Assembly: GCA_035642125.1 (NCBI GenBank)
Contig: DASQSZ010000238.1
Span: 1 to 10,581, forward strand
Length of the DNA stretch: 10,581 nucleotides
From: CALAED01 sp937891035
GTDB taxonomy: Bacteria > Actinomycetota > Actinomycetes > Streptosporangiales > Streptosporangiaceae
Reading direction: 5' to 3'
The notes under the pieces were generated by a model. The model was not told the DNA's origin, made no database searches, and was given only the letters and a program-made list of their open reading frames with translations. This document shows, piece after piece, positions 6,244 to 10,581 of this stretch; within the stretch, counting starts at the first letter, position 1; the number at the start of each line of letters is the position of its first letter. A program made the translations under genes and the position numbers.

Positions 6244-7788
6244 ATGAAACAGAACTTTGATGTCGCGGTGCTCGGCGGCGGGGCCGCCGGGCTGAGCGGT
6301 GCGGTGATCTTGGGCAGGGCGCGCCGTTCGGTGGTCGTGATCGACGCCGGGTCGCCCCGTAACGCGCCCGCCGAGGGCGTCCATGGGTTCTTGTCCCGCG
6401 ACGGGGTCAGCCCGCGTGAGCTCGTCGAGATCGGGCGTACGGAGGTCAAGCGCTACGGCGGTCTCGTGCTGCCGGCGACGGCCGTCGCCGCCCGGCGCGA
6501 TGACGACGGATTCGAGGTGAGCCTCGACGACGGCGGCGTCATCGCGGCGCGGCGGCTGCTGGTGACCACCGGACTCGCCGACGAACTGCCGGACGTCGCC
6601 GGTCTCGCCGAGCGCTGGGGCCGCGACGTGGTGCACTGCCCGTACTGCCATGGCTGGGAGCTGAGCGATCAGCCGGTCGGCGTGCTGGCCACCAACACCG
6701 AGTGGGCCGTGCACCAGGCGCTGCTGTTTCGTCGGTTGACGGCGGACGTGGTCTTCTTCCAGCACACCGCCCCGGCGCTGACCCGAGACCAGTCGGACCA
6801 GCTGAACGCCTGGGGCATCAACGTGGTCACCGGGCCCGTGGACGCACTCGAGGTGGCCGACGACCGCATCACCGGGATCCGGCTGGCCGACGGGACGGTC
6901 GTGCCCCGCTCGGCGGTGGTGGTCGCGCCCCGGCTCGTGGCCAACACCAAGCTGCTCGCCGACCTCGGTCTCAAGCCCACCCCGGACCCCAGGGGCATCG
7001 GCGAGTCGATCGCGGCCGACCCCACCGGGCTGACGAACGTACCAGGGGTGTGGGTCGCCGGTAACGTCACCGATCTCATGGCTCAGGTGGTGAGCGCGGC
7101 GGCCGGCGGAGTCGCGGCCGCCGCCGCGATCAACGCCGACCTCATCGCCGAGGACACCCGCCGCACTATGCACATGCTGTCGCGGGACTTTTGGGAGGAA
7201 CGGTACGGATCAACGGAGCGGGTCTGGAGCGGCAACCCCAACCCGCAGCTGGTCGCGGCCGCCGCTGACCTGCCGCCGGGCACGGCCCTGGACGTCGGCA
7301 GCGGCGAGGGCGCCGACGCGATCTGGCTCGCCGTCCGCGGCTGGCAGGTCACCGGCGTCGACGTGTCACAGATCGCCCTCGACCGCGCCGCCAGCCACGC
7401 CGCCGAGGCCCACGTAGATGTCGCCTGGCAGCGAGCCGACGTTACCTCGTGGGATCCCGCCCCCGCACAGTACGACCTGGTGTCGGCGCAATACGTCCAT
7501 CTTCCCGCGCCCGACCGCGACGCCCTGATCCGCCGCCTCGCCGCCGCCGTCCGTCCGTCCGGAACGCTCCTCATCGTCGGCCACCACCCTGACGACCTGA
7601 AGACGGCGATCAAGCGTCCGCGGCTGCCCCATCTGATGTTCGCCGCCGAGCAGATCGCCACCGTGCTGGACCCATCGGAGTGGAACATCCACCCTTCGGC
7701 CCCGACCCGCCCGCACACCGACCACGACGGGCAAGAAATCACCATCACCGACGCCGTCCTGCGCGCCGTCCGCCGCCCCCCGGCCTAA
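6244..7788 (+). CDS. Fusion: TrxR-like FAD oxidoreductase + class I SAM methyltransferase
   Basis: A 514-residue two-domain protein. Residues 1 to about 306 are a thioredoxin-reductase-fold flavoprotein: FAD motif LGGGAAGLSGA (10-20), acidic residue in VVIDAG, ATG-like strand (LLVTTGLAD), redox pair Cys132-Pro-Tyr-Cys135 followed by HGWE, and a C-terminal FAD motif GVWVAGNVTDLMAQVVSAAAGG. The region that should bind NADPH reads VGVLATNTEWAVHQA and lacks GxGxxA and the following HRR. This is the pattern of O2-using dithiol oxidases (GliT, HlmI, DepH). Residues about 309-514 are a Rossmann methyltransferase with motif I LDVGSGEG (349-356), acidic GVDVS, and GTLLIVGHHPDD. The joint is a short linker (DLIAEDTRRTMHMLSRDFWEERYG) without frameshift. 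Start ATG 6244 has no strong ribosome site; in-frame TTG 6208 is inside the operator. The same domain pair has an automatic database name, but I know of no characterised function. Confidence 0.9.
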   Translation: MKQNFDVAVLGGGAAGLSGAVILGRARRSVVVIDAGSPRNAPAEGVHGFLSRDGVSPRELVEIGRTEVKRYGGLVLPATAVAARRDDDGFEVSLDDGGVIAARRLLVTTGLADELPDVAGLAERWGRDVVHCPYCHGWELSDQPVGVLATNTEWAVHQALLFRRLTADVVFFQHTAPALTRDQSDQLNAWGINVVTGPVDALEVADDRITGIRLADGTVVPRSAVVVAPRLVANTKLLADLGLKPTPDPRGIGESIAADPTGLTNVPGVWVAGNVTDLMAQVVSAAAGGVAAAAAINADLIAEDTRRTMHMLSRDFWEERYGSTERVWSGNPNPQLVAAAADLPPGTALDVGSGEGADAIWLAVRGWQVTGVDVSQIALDRAASHAAEAHVDVAWQRADVTSWDPAPAQYDLVSAQYVHLPAPDRDALIRRLAAAVRPSGTLLIVGHHPDDLKTAIKRPRLPHLMFAAEQIATVLDPSEWNIHPSAPTRPHTDHDGQEITITDAVLRAVRRPPA

Positions 7789-7837
7789 AGATGGGCTTCC
7801 GATCTCGTACGGATATCGCGTTTTAAATGCAACATCA

Positions 7838-7853
7838 TGGGTCATTTGACCCA
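7838..7853. promoter_or_regulatory. Palindrome TGGGTCA-TT-TGACCCA
   Basis: Perfect 7-base arms around a TT centre, 50 bases after the fusion gene stop and just before an A/T tract. The two-base centre is too tight for a good RNA hairpin, so a DNA site for a dimeric regulator is more likely. It could serve the Crp-family regulator encoded 480 bases downstream, since Crp/Fnr sites have similar size and symmetry, but the arms are not the classical TGTGA or TTGAT. Confidence 0.4.
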
Positions 7854-7904
7854 CGCAAAAATTTTCCACGCTGGAATACTTAATGTCGGGCAGTGTGCGT
7901 TCTA

Positions 7905-8138
7905 TGGCTTGGGATGTGGCACTGACCTGGAGAGTTGCCCTCGGTGACTGGAAGCCCGGGGGCAACTCGCAGTTCTCCCCTGGGCACCGCAAAGGATCAC
8001 CTCTTCCCCCGACTATGCCAGGGGCAATACGGTCCCATCATCTCCGACTGCCGGTCAGCGCATGGTCTGCCCTTCCAGGCGTTTCATCGGACTCCGCGTT
8101 GTGGTCGACAGTCGATCCCAAGTCCACATCCCAAGCCA
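7905..8138 (+). ncRNA. Candidate structured RNA or 5' leader, unrecognised
   Basis: The ends, TGGCTTGGGATGTGG (7905-7919) and CCACATCCCAAGCCA (8124-8138), are a perfect 15-bp inverted repeat. With one bulged C (7920), ACT/AGT adds three more pairs. Inside lie a 13-bp hairpin (7932-7944 with 7956-7968, one G-U pair, 11-base loop), a 7-bp helix CCCCTGG/CCAGGGG (7977-7983 with 8018-8024) and a bulged 7-bp helix (8086-8093 with 8110-8116). The loop of the 13-bp hairpin holds CTGGAAG (7948-7954), complementary to CTTCCAG at 8072-8078, a possible pseudoknot. The element ends 12 bases before the start codon of the 58-residue protein, so it could be the leader of that gene and the Crp gene. I do not recognise a known riboswitch class. 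A small inverted-repeat mobile element is the alternative, but no target duplication is visible. Strand is assumed from the downstream genes. Confidence 0.35.
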
Positions 8139-8150
8139 ACCCATGGACGC

Positions 8151-8327
8151 ATGATGCCTTCTAATCTCTCCCTCCTGGTCGGCGGGCTGGTCACGCTCGC
8201 ATTCGTCGCGCTGGCCGGCTATATCGTCCGGACCACCCCGGCCGGCACCCGGGCGCGGGTATTGACCGCGGCGGCCGCCCTCATGGCCTGTCTGCCCGCC
8301 GTCTTGCTGGCCCTGTACGGACGGTAA
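8151..8327 (+). CDS. Small two-helix membrane protein (58 aa)
   Basis: An ORF of 58 codons from ATG 8151 (57 from ATG 8154). It encodes two clear hydrophobic segments, about 7-26 (SLLVGGLVTLAFVALAGYIV) and 38-55 (LTAAAALMACLPAVLLAL), joined by a short basic loop (RTTPAGTRAR) and ending LYGR. This topology and the GC-rich third positions, in contrast to the non-coding sequence just upstream, support a real gene. Only a weak TGGA precedes the start, which could mean control by the structured leader. The stop is 5 bases before the TTG start of the Crp-family gene, so the two are likely translated together, and the small protein might signal to or anchor that regulator. No family recognised. Confidence 0.6.
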   Translation: MMPSNLSLLVGGLVTLAFVALAGYIVRTTPAGTRARVLTAAAALMACLPAVLLALYGR

Positions 8328-8332
8328 GACCG

Positions 8333-9076
8333 TTGATCGCTTCGCGTCCGCCCACTTGGTCCACACGCGTACAGAGTTTCTGGGGCATGCTCACCTACGA
8401 GGAGCAAAGCACGCTGCACGCGCGTTCAAACGCGATCTGGCATGACGATGGGGCGGTCGTTATCACCGAAGGAGTCCACTCCGACCGGGTGGTGATCGTC
8501 CGGTCGGGATGGTGCAAGGTTACCGCGATCAAGGCCGACCGTCCCGTGCTGCTCCGGCTCTACAGGCCGGGTGACCTTCTTGGGATCGCGGCCGCCCTGA
8601 CAGGCACGCTCCCGGCCGAGACGGTGACGGTCACCGGCCGATGGGGGCTGCACGCGCTGAGTTTGCACGCCCGCAGCTTCACCGATTTCCTCCGGCACGC
8701 TCCCAACGCGTCCGCCGCTCTCCATCGCCTGCAGCTGTGGCGGTTGGAAGAGGCCGACCGCCTTCGGACCATCCGCGCCTATCCCACCGCCGCTCAGCGC
8801 CTGGCCGGGCTACTCGCTGAGCTCTGCCGCCCGGAAAACGACCCTCACCACCACAGGGATGGCACCGTCCTCGTCCCCGCGTTCGACACCGCCTTGTCCC
8901 AGGAAGACTTAGGGAATTGGATCGGTGACTCCCGCAAGACCGTGGGGCGGGCCCTGGCCCAGCTACGTGACCTGGGTCTGGCCAGATCGGGGTTGCCCCA
9001 CCGGATCAGGATCACCGCGCCGGACCGGCTACATGACTACGTCGCGGCCGCCGACGCCGGACGCCTCCTGAGCTGA
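8333..9076 (+). CDS. Crp/Fnr-family transcriptional regulator
   Basis: A 247-residue regulator. Residues about 15-125 form the cyclic-nucleotide-binding-like beta-barrel (FWGMLTYEEQSTLHARSNAIWHDDGAVVITEGVHSDRVVIVRSGWCKV...LLRLYRPGDLLGIAAALTG). The dimer helix is about 115-150, and the C-terminal winged HTH (HTH_Crp_2) about 150-225, with recognition segment LSQEDLGNWIGDSRKTVGRALAQLRDLG. The nucleotide pocket (79-99) lacks the Glu and the Arg-Ser/Thr of true cAMP binders, so another signal or none is likely. There is no Cys set for an Fnr Fe-S cluster. The start is a TTG at 8333; the only ATG nearby (8387) would remove the conserved FW..L start of the barrel. The gene lies 5 bases after the small membrane protein gene. 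Target unknown. Confidence 0.9.
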   Translation: MIASRPPTWSTRVQSFWGMLTYEEQSTLHARSNAIWHDDGAVVITEGVHSDRVVIVRSGWCKVTAIKADRPVLLRLYRPGDLLGIAAALTGTLPAETVTVTGRWGLHALSLHARSFTDFLRHAPNASAALHRLQLWRLEEADRLRTIRAYPTAAQRLAGLLAELCRPENDPHHHRDGTVLVPAFDTALSQEDLGNWIGDSRKTVGRALAQLRDLGLARSGLPHRIRITAPDRLHDYVAAADAGRLLS

Positions 9077-9085
9077 ACACGAGAG

Positions 9086-9111
9086 GACGCTAGGCCAAGA
9101 CCTAGAGCGTC
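9086..9111. terminator. Hairpin terminator between convergent genes
   Basis: GACG-CTAGG (9086-9094) pairs with CCTAG-AG-CGTC (9101-9111): nine pairs with a two-base bulge and a 6-base loop. It begins 9 bases after the Crp-family stop and ends at the stop of the converging minus-strand frame. There is no T-tail; a bidirectional terminator is likely. Confidence 0.5.
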
Positions 9112-9592
9112 ATGGGAGTTGGGTGCCGACGAGCGGATACCGCGCCGCGAGATCAACTCGTACGACCCGGATGCCTCGCTCCCAGAAATGGGCCACGGAT
9201 TCGCCTGCGAGGGCATAAGCAAGTTGGCGCAACGAGCGCTCAGGCGGCACCACTCGTCTTTGATGATCTCCAACGCCTCCAGCAGGGGCGCGCAGGGAAT
9301 GCCCGTGGCAATAGGCGAGCTCGGCTCTCCGCCAGGTCACGCCACAATCGTGGCTCTCTTCAATGCTCCACAGCATGGGCGCATGGATGCCCGGGCTTAG
9401 GGTGGAGCATCTCGACGATGGTGATCGCCGCGTCGAGTGCCTTCGGTGCCGGGGCGCTGACCTGCCGTCCAAGGTGGGCACCCAGGAGGCCAGCGCCCAG
9501 TAATGTCCGGTGGCGCGGCCGTACCACACGGCCCATCCCGGCCGGTGCCGCTGCTGGATCCGCCGCGCGATCTCGTCGGGACCGAGCAACAT
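9110..9592 (-). pseudogene. Small actinobacterial hypothetical gene, apparently frameshifted
   Basis: The frame from ATG 9592 is open for 160 codons to 9110 and has a good ribosome site (GAGGG, 6 bases upstream). It begins MLLGPDEIARRIQQRHRPGWAVWYGRATGHYWAL, which resembles a family of short actinobacterial proteins ('i...hPgW.vWy.r.t..wWA') found beside regulators. After about residue 43 (VPTLDG) the sense is lost into Arg/Ser-rich sequence. A neighbouring minus frame continues in the expected style (QVSAPAPKALDAAITIVEMLHPKPGHP) to a stop at 9360. One lost base near 9463-9466 would explain this, giving an original protein of about 78 residues. The far end (FWERGIRVVRVDLAARYPLVGTQLP) again looks protein-like in the first frame, so a longer real protein, or a second gene remnant, is possible. 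It is last in the minus-strand operon, 9 bases after the 63-residue gene. Confidence 0.5.
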
Positions 9593-9601
9593 GACCGGCC
9601 C

Positions 9602-9793
9602 TCACATCGCACGAGTCGGCGCATCGGCCGCCTCCGGCGCCACTTGCATAGGGCCGAGCGTGAGCCCTTCTTCGAGCGCCGCCATGATGAGCTGCGCCTC
9701 GGCCGGATACTTCCCGATCAGATCGGCCATCGTCTGAAGCTCCGCGGCGGTGGCCAGCAGCTGATTCCGATTACTGCACTCTTGAACGGTCAT
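9602..9793 (-). CDS. Small protein of 63 aa in the HATPase operon, unknown
   Basis: ATG 9793 is preferred over the upstream ATG at 9898, because GGAAAGGA stands about 8 bases before it and because its ATG overlaps the stop of the HATPase gene (ATGA, 9790-9793). The product is acidic and mostly helical, MTVQECSNRNQLLATAAELQTMADLIGKYPAEAQLIMAALEEGLTLGPMQVAPEAADAPTRAM, with no membrane segment or known motif. The operon position, between an anti-sigma-like kinase domain and a small W-rich protein, suggests a partner or regulator of the kinase-like protein, but this is only context. The gene is well supported by coupling on both sides. Confidence 0.72.
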   Translation of the reverse strand: MTVQECSNRNQLLATAAELQTMADLIGKYPAEAQLIMAALEEGLTLGPMQVAPEAADAPTRAM

Positions 9794-10239
9794 TTCCGCA
9801 CGTCCTTTCCTGTGGTCTGTTGGAGCCGTCGCCTCGACGGCAGTTTGACGATGACCGCTTTGCCGCTGCCGGACTTGACGCATTCCCATTGGGCGCACAA
9901 GGCATCGACCAGGTGCAGACCCCGACCGTGCTCGGCGACGAAATCGGGCTCGCGCCTTTCGGGGAGTACGGACGAGCCATCGTGAACTTCGATGACGGGG
10001 TGATCGCCATCAACCCTGATCACGACCAAAAAGGGCTGCTGCGGCGCCCAGAGGATCACATTTGTCGCGAGTTCACTGACGATGAGCCCCCCGTCTTCCG
10101 CGCTTTCGGGGAAACCCAGATCACCCAGGCTGCGGCGAACGAAATCCCGAGCCATGCGCACCGACGCCGGGTCCGGATCCAGCTTGAGCTCTCGAGTGGA
10201 CGTGGAAATGTTCCAGCTGAACATGCCACTGGTATTCAT
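9790..10239 (-). CDS. ATP-binding protein, HATPase_c_2 (RsbW-like anti-sigma type)
   Basis: A 149-residue GHKL-fold protein of the serine-kinase/anti-sigma type common in actinomycetes. The N-box is SELATNVILWA (Glu56, Asn60), the G1 box is VHDGSSVLP (Asp87), and the G2 box is HGRGLHLVDAL (105-108 GRGL), all in proper order, with a final VIVKL strand. These proteins bind ATP and in studied cases (RsbW, SpoIIAB) bind sigma factors or phosphorylate anti-sigma antagonists. In actinomycetes most paralogues are orphans. No sigma factor or STAS antagonist gene is in this window. ATG 10239 has GGGAG at 5 bases. TATACA on the minus strand (10262-10267) could be a -10, without a clear -35. It is first in an operon with the 63-residue gene (ATGA overlap) and the frameshifted small gene. 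Confidence 0.88.
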   Translation of the reverse strand: MNTSGMFSWNISTSTRELKLDPDPASVRMARDFVRRSLGDLGFPESAEDGGLIVSELATNVILWAPQQPFLVVIRVDGDHPVIEVHDGSSVLPERREPDFVAEHGRGLHLVDALCAQWECVKSGSGKAVIVKLPSRRRLQQTTGKDVRK

Positions 10240-10375
10240 CCGGACTCCCAGCGGACGCCGATGTATAGACGGTTTGCCCGCAATATAGGGTGATCGGTAG
10301 AGTCACGCACGGCGCACGTCTTGTCGTGTATGCGCGCAATGTCCCCTAAGATAATCACCGGCTACTCCTCACCAT

Positions 10376-10427
10376 CGCATCAATGACGTGCGGTTGAGTT
10401 TGGCCGCTGGCAAGCCGCATCAGTGAC
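10376..10427. repeat. Direct repeat CGCATCARTGAC, two copies 40 bases apart
   Basis: CGCATCAATGAC at 10376-10387 and CGCATCAGTGAC at 10416-10427 differ at one base. The second copy runs into the inverted repeat that starts at 10423. Possibly paired regulator sites; function unknown. Confidence 0.45.
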
Positions 10428-10442
10428 ACAGTCGAGTGTCAC
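10423..10442. promoter_or_regulatory. Inverted repeat GTGACAC-N6-GTGTCAC
   Basis: Perfect 7-base arms (10423-10429 and 10436-10442) with a 6-base spacer, in non-coding DNA about 185 bases upstream of the HATPase gene. The geometry suits a dimeric DNA-binding protein; the owner is not evident. Confidence 0.4.
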
Positions 10443-10508
10443 CGGTGATCGTTTAGATGGCACGCGCCCAGCCGGCGTAAGTCACTAGGGATTCCGGGGG
10501 TGACAAGT

Positions 10509-10537
10509 AGAGACGCAACAGCCTGAGCAACGTCTCT
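10509..10537. repeat. Inverted repeat AGAGACG-N15-CGTCTCT
   Basis: Perfect 7-base arms (10509-10515 and 10531-10537) with a 15-base spacer that itself is bordered by GCAAC and GCAAC-like words. It could be a hairpin or an operator of a gene beyond the right edge. Confidence 0.35.
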
Positions 10538-10581
10538 CGAACGTAGGGGTGCTCGCGAGTGTTTTGTGGCGCTATACGCCG

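Larger units (their letters stand above)
7789..8150. other. Non-coding stretch rich in inverted repeats
   Basis: This stretch of 362 bases has no convincing reading frame, and its first 100 bases are markedly AT-richer than the surroundings (TTTTAAATGC, AAAAATTTT). It holds a palindrome at 7838-7853 and the candidate structured element at 7905-8138. There is no clear promoter: TTGACC (7846-7851) and TACTTA (7877-7882) are 25 bases apart, which is too far for a normal pair. Confidence 0.6.
10240..10581. other. Non-coding end of window with several repeats
   Basis: No reading frame with actinomycete codon habits is seen in these 342 bases, apart from the presumed promoter of the HATPase operon (TATACA at 10262-10267, minus). 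It holds a near-perfect direct repeat (10376-10387 and 10416-10427), an inverted repeat at 10423-10442 and another at 10509-10537. It may include the upstream region of a gene beyond the right edge. Confidence 0.6.

Noticed and set aside
5974..7173. Minus-strand 399-codon frame over the XRE start and the flavoprotein
   Set aside because: Low-complexity shadow of the fusion gene, with no domain signature. It also crosses the intergenic operator.
7873..7901. SigR-like promoter (GGAAT ... GTT) upstream of the structured element
   Set aside because: The spacer is 21 bases, not the 18-19 of thiol-stress SigR promoters, so the match is not supported despite the tempting thiol context.
7366..7992. 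Minus-strand 208-codon frame across the methyltransferase end and the gap
   Set aside because: No recognisable pattern, and it would cover both the methyltransferase and the structured repeats. The plus-strand methyltransferase is certain here.
7883..8164. Plus-strand 93-codon frame in the gap before the small membrane gene
   Set aside because: Mixed composition without GC-rich third positions, and it runs through the inverted repeats. Treated as non-coding.
9037..9330. Minus-strand frame containing LLEALEIIKDEWCRLSARCANLL
   Set aside because: It looks somewhat protein-like, but has no start with a ribosome site and runs into the 3' end of the Crp gene antisense. Its first codon positions are poorer in G/C than the alternative frame's.
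9119..9400. Plus-strand 93-codon frame opposite the frameshifted gene
   Set aside because: Intermediate codon bias, TTG start without a ribosome site, no motif. It is antisense to the better supported minus operon.
1..10581. CRISPR array, tRNA, rRNA, IS element or att site
   Set aside because: No regularly spaced repeats, cloverleaf, transposase motifs or integrase were seen on either strand.

Overview
The window is high-GC DNA with the codon habits of a filamentous actinomycete: ATGA start/stop overlaps, GC-rich third positions, many regulators next to their targets, and a HATPase_c_2 'anti-sigma-like' gene. Streptosporangiales or a neighbouring order fits by gene style, but nothing here fixes the genus. 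No phage, IS, CRISPR, tRNA or rRNA was recognised. The region looks like ordinary accessory chromosome made of small regulator-plus-target modules.

Layout. (1) 3-625 (+): the last 44 codons of a molybdopterin oxidoreductase overlap by ATGA a helical protein of the DUF892/ferritin-like type. (2) 673-2369: a TetR-family regulator (-) is divergent from a short-chain dehydrogenase (+). Their shared promoter has two related operator-like sites, one between a good -35 and -10. (3) 2515-3717 (+): a zinc-dependent, FDH-like alcohol dehydrogenase, followed by a terminator. (4) 3805-4874 (+): a two-gene envelope operon, a holin-like/DUF1469 membrane protein and a DUF3618 protein, overlapping by ATGA. 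A convergent two-TM coiled-coil protein (4908-5468, -) follows. (5) 5600-7788: an XRE-cupin regulator (-) is divergent from a 514-residue fusion of a TrxR-like flavoprotein and a SAM methyltransferase (+). A perfect 7+7 inverted repeat lies in the shared promoter. (6) 7789-9076 (+): a roughly 360-base non-coding stretch rich in secondary structure, then a 58-residue two-TM protein and, 5 bases later, a Crp/Fnr-family regulator. (7) 9110-10239 (-): an operon of a HATPase_c_2 protein, a 63-residue protein and a small gene that looks frameshifted. The rest of the window is non-coding with several repeats.

Two points stand out. The flavoprotein half of the fusion keeps a CPYC redox pair but lacks a recognisable NADPH-binding motif, as in the GliT/HlmI/DepH dithiol oxidases. 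It is covalently joined to a methyltransferase, so a thiol oxidation/S-methylation detoxification enzyme controlled by the XRE-cupin repressor is a reasonable hypothesis. Second, 7905-8138 is closed by a 15-bp perfect inverted repeat, extendable to 18 bp with one bulge. It contains a 13-bp hairpin and a possible loop-distal pseudoknot, and ends 12 bases before the 58-residue membrane gene. It is a candidate structured RNA or cis-regulatory leader that I do not recognise.
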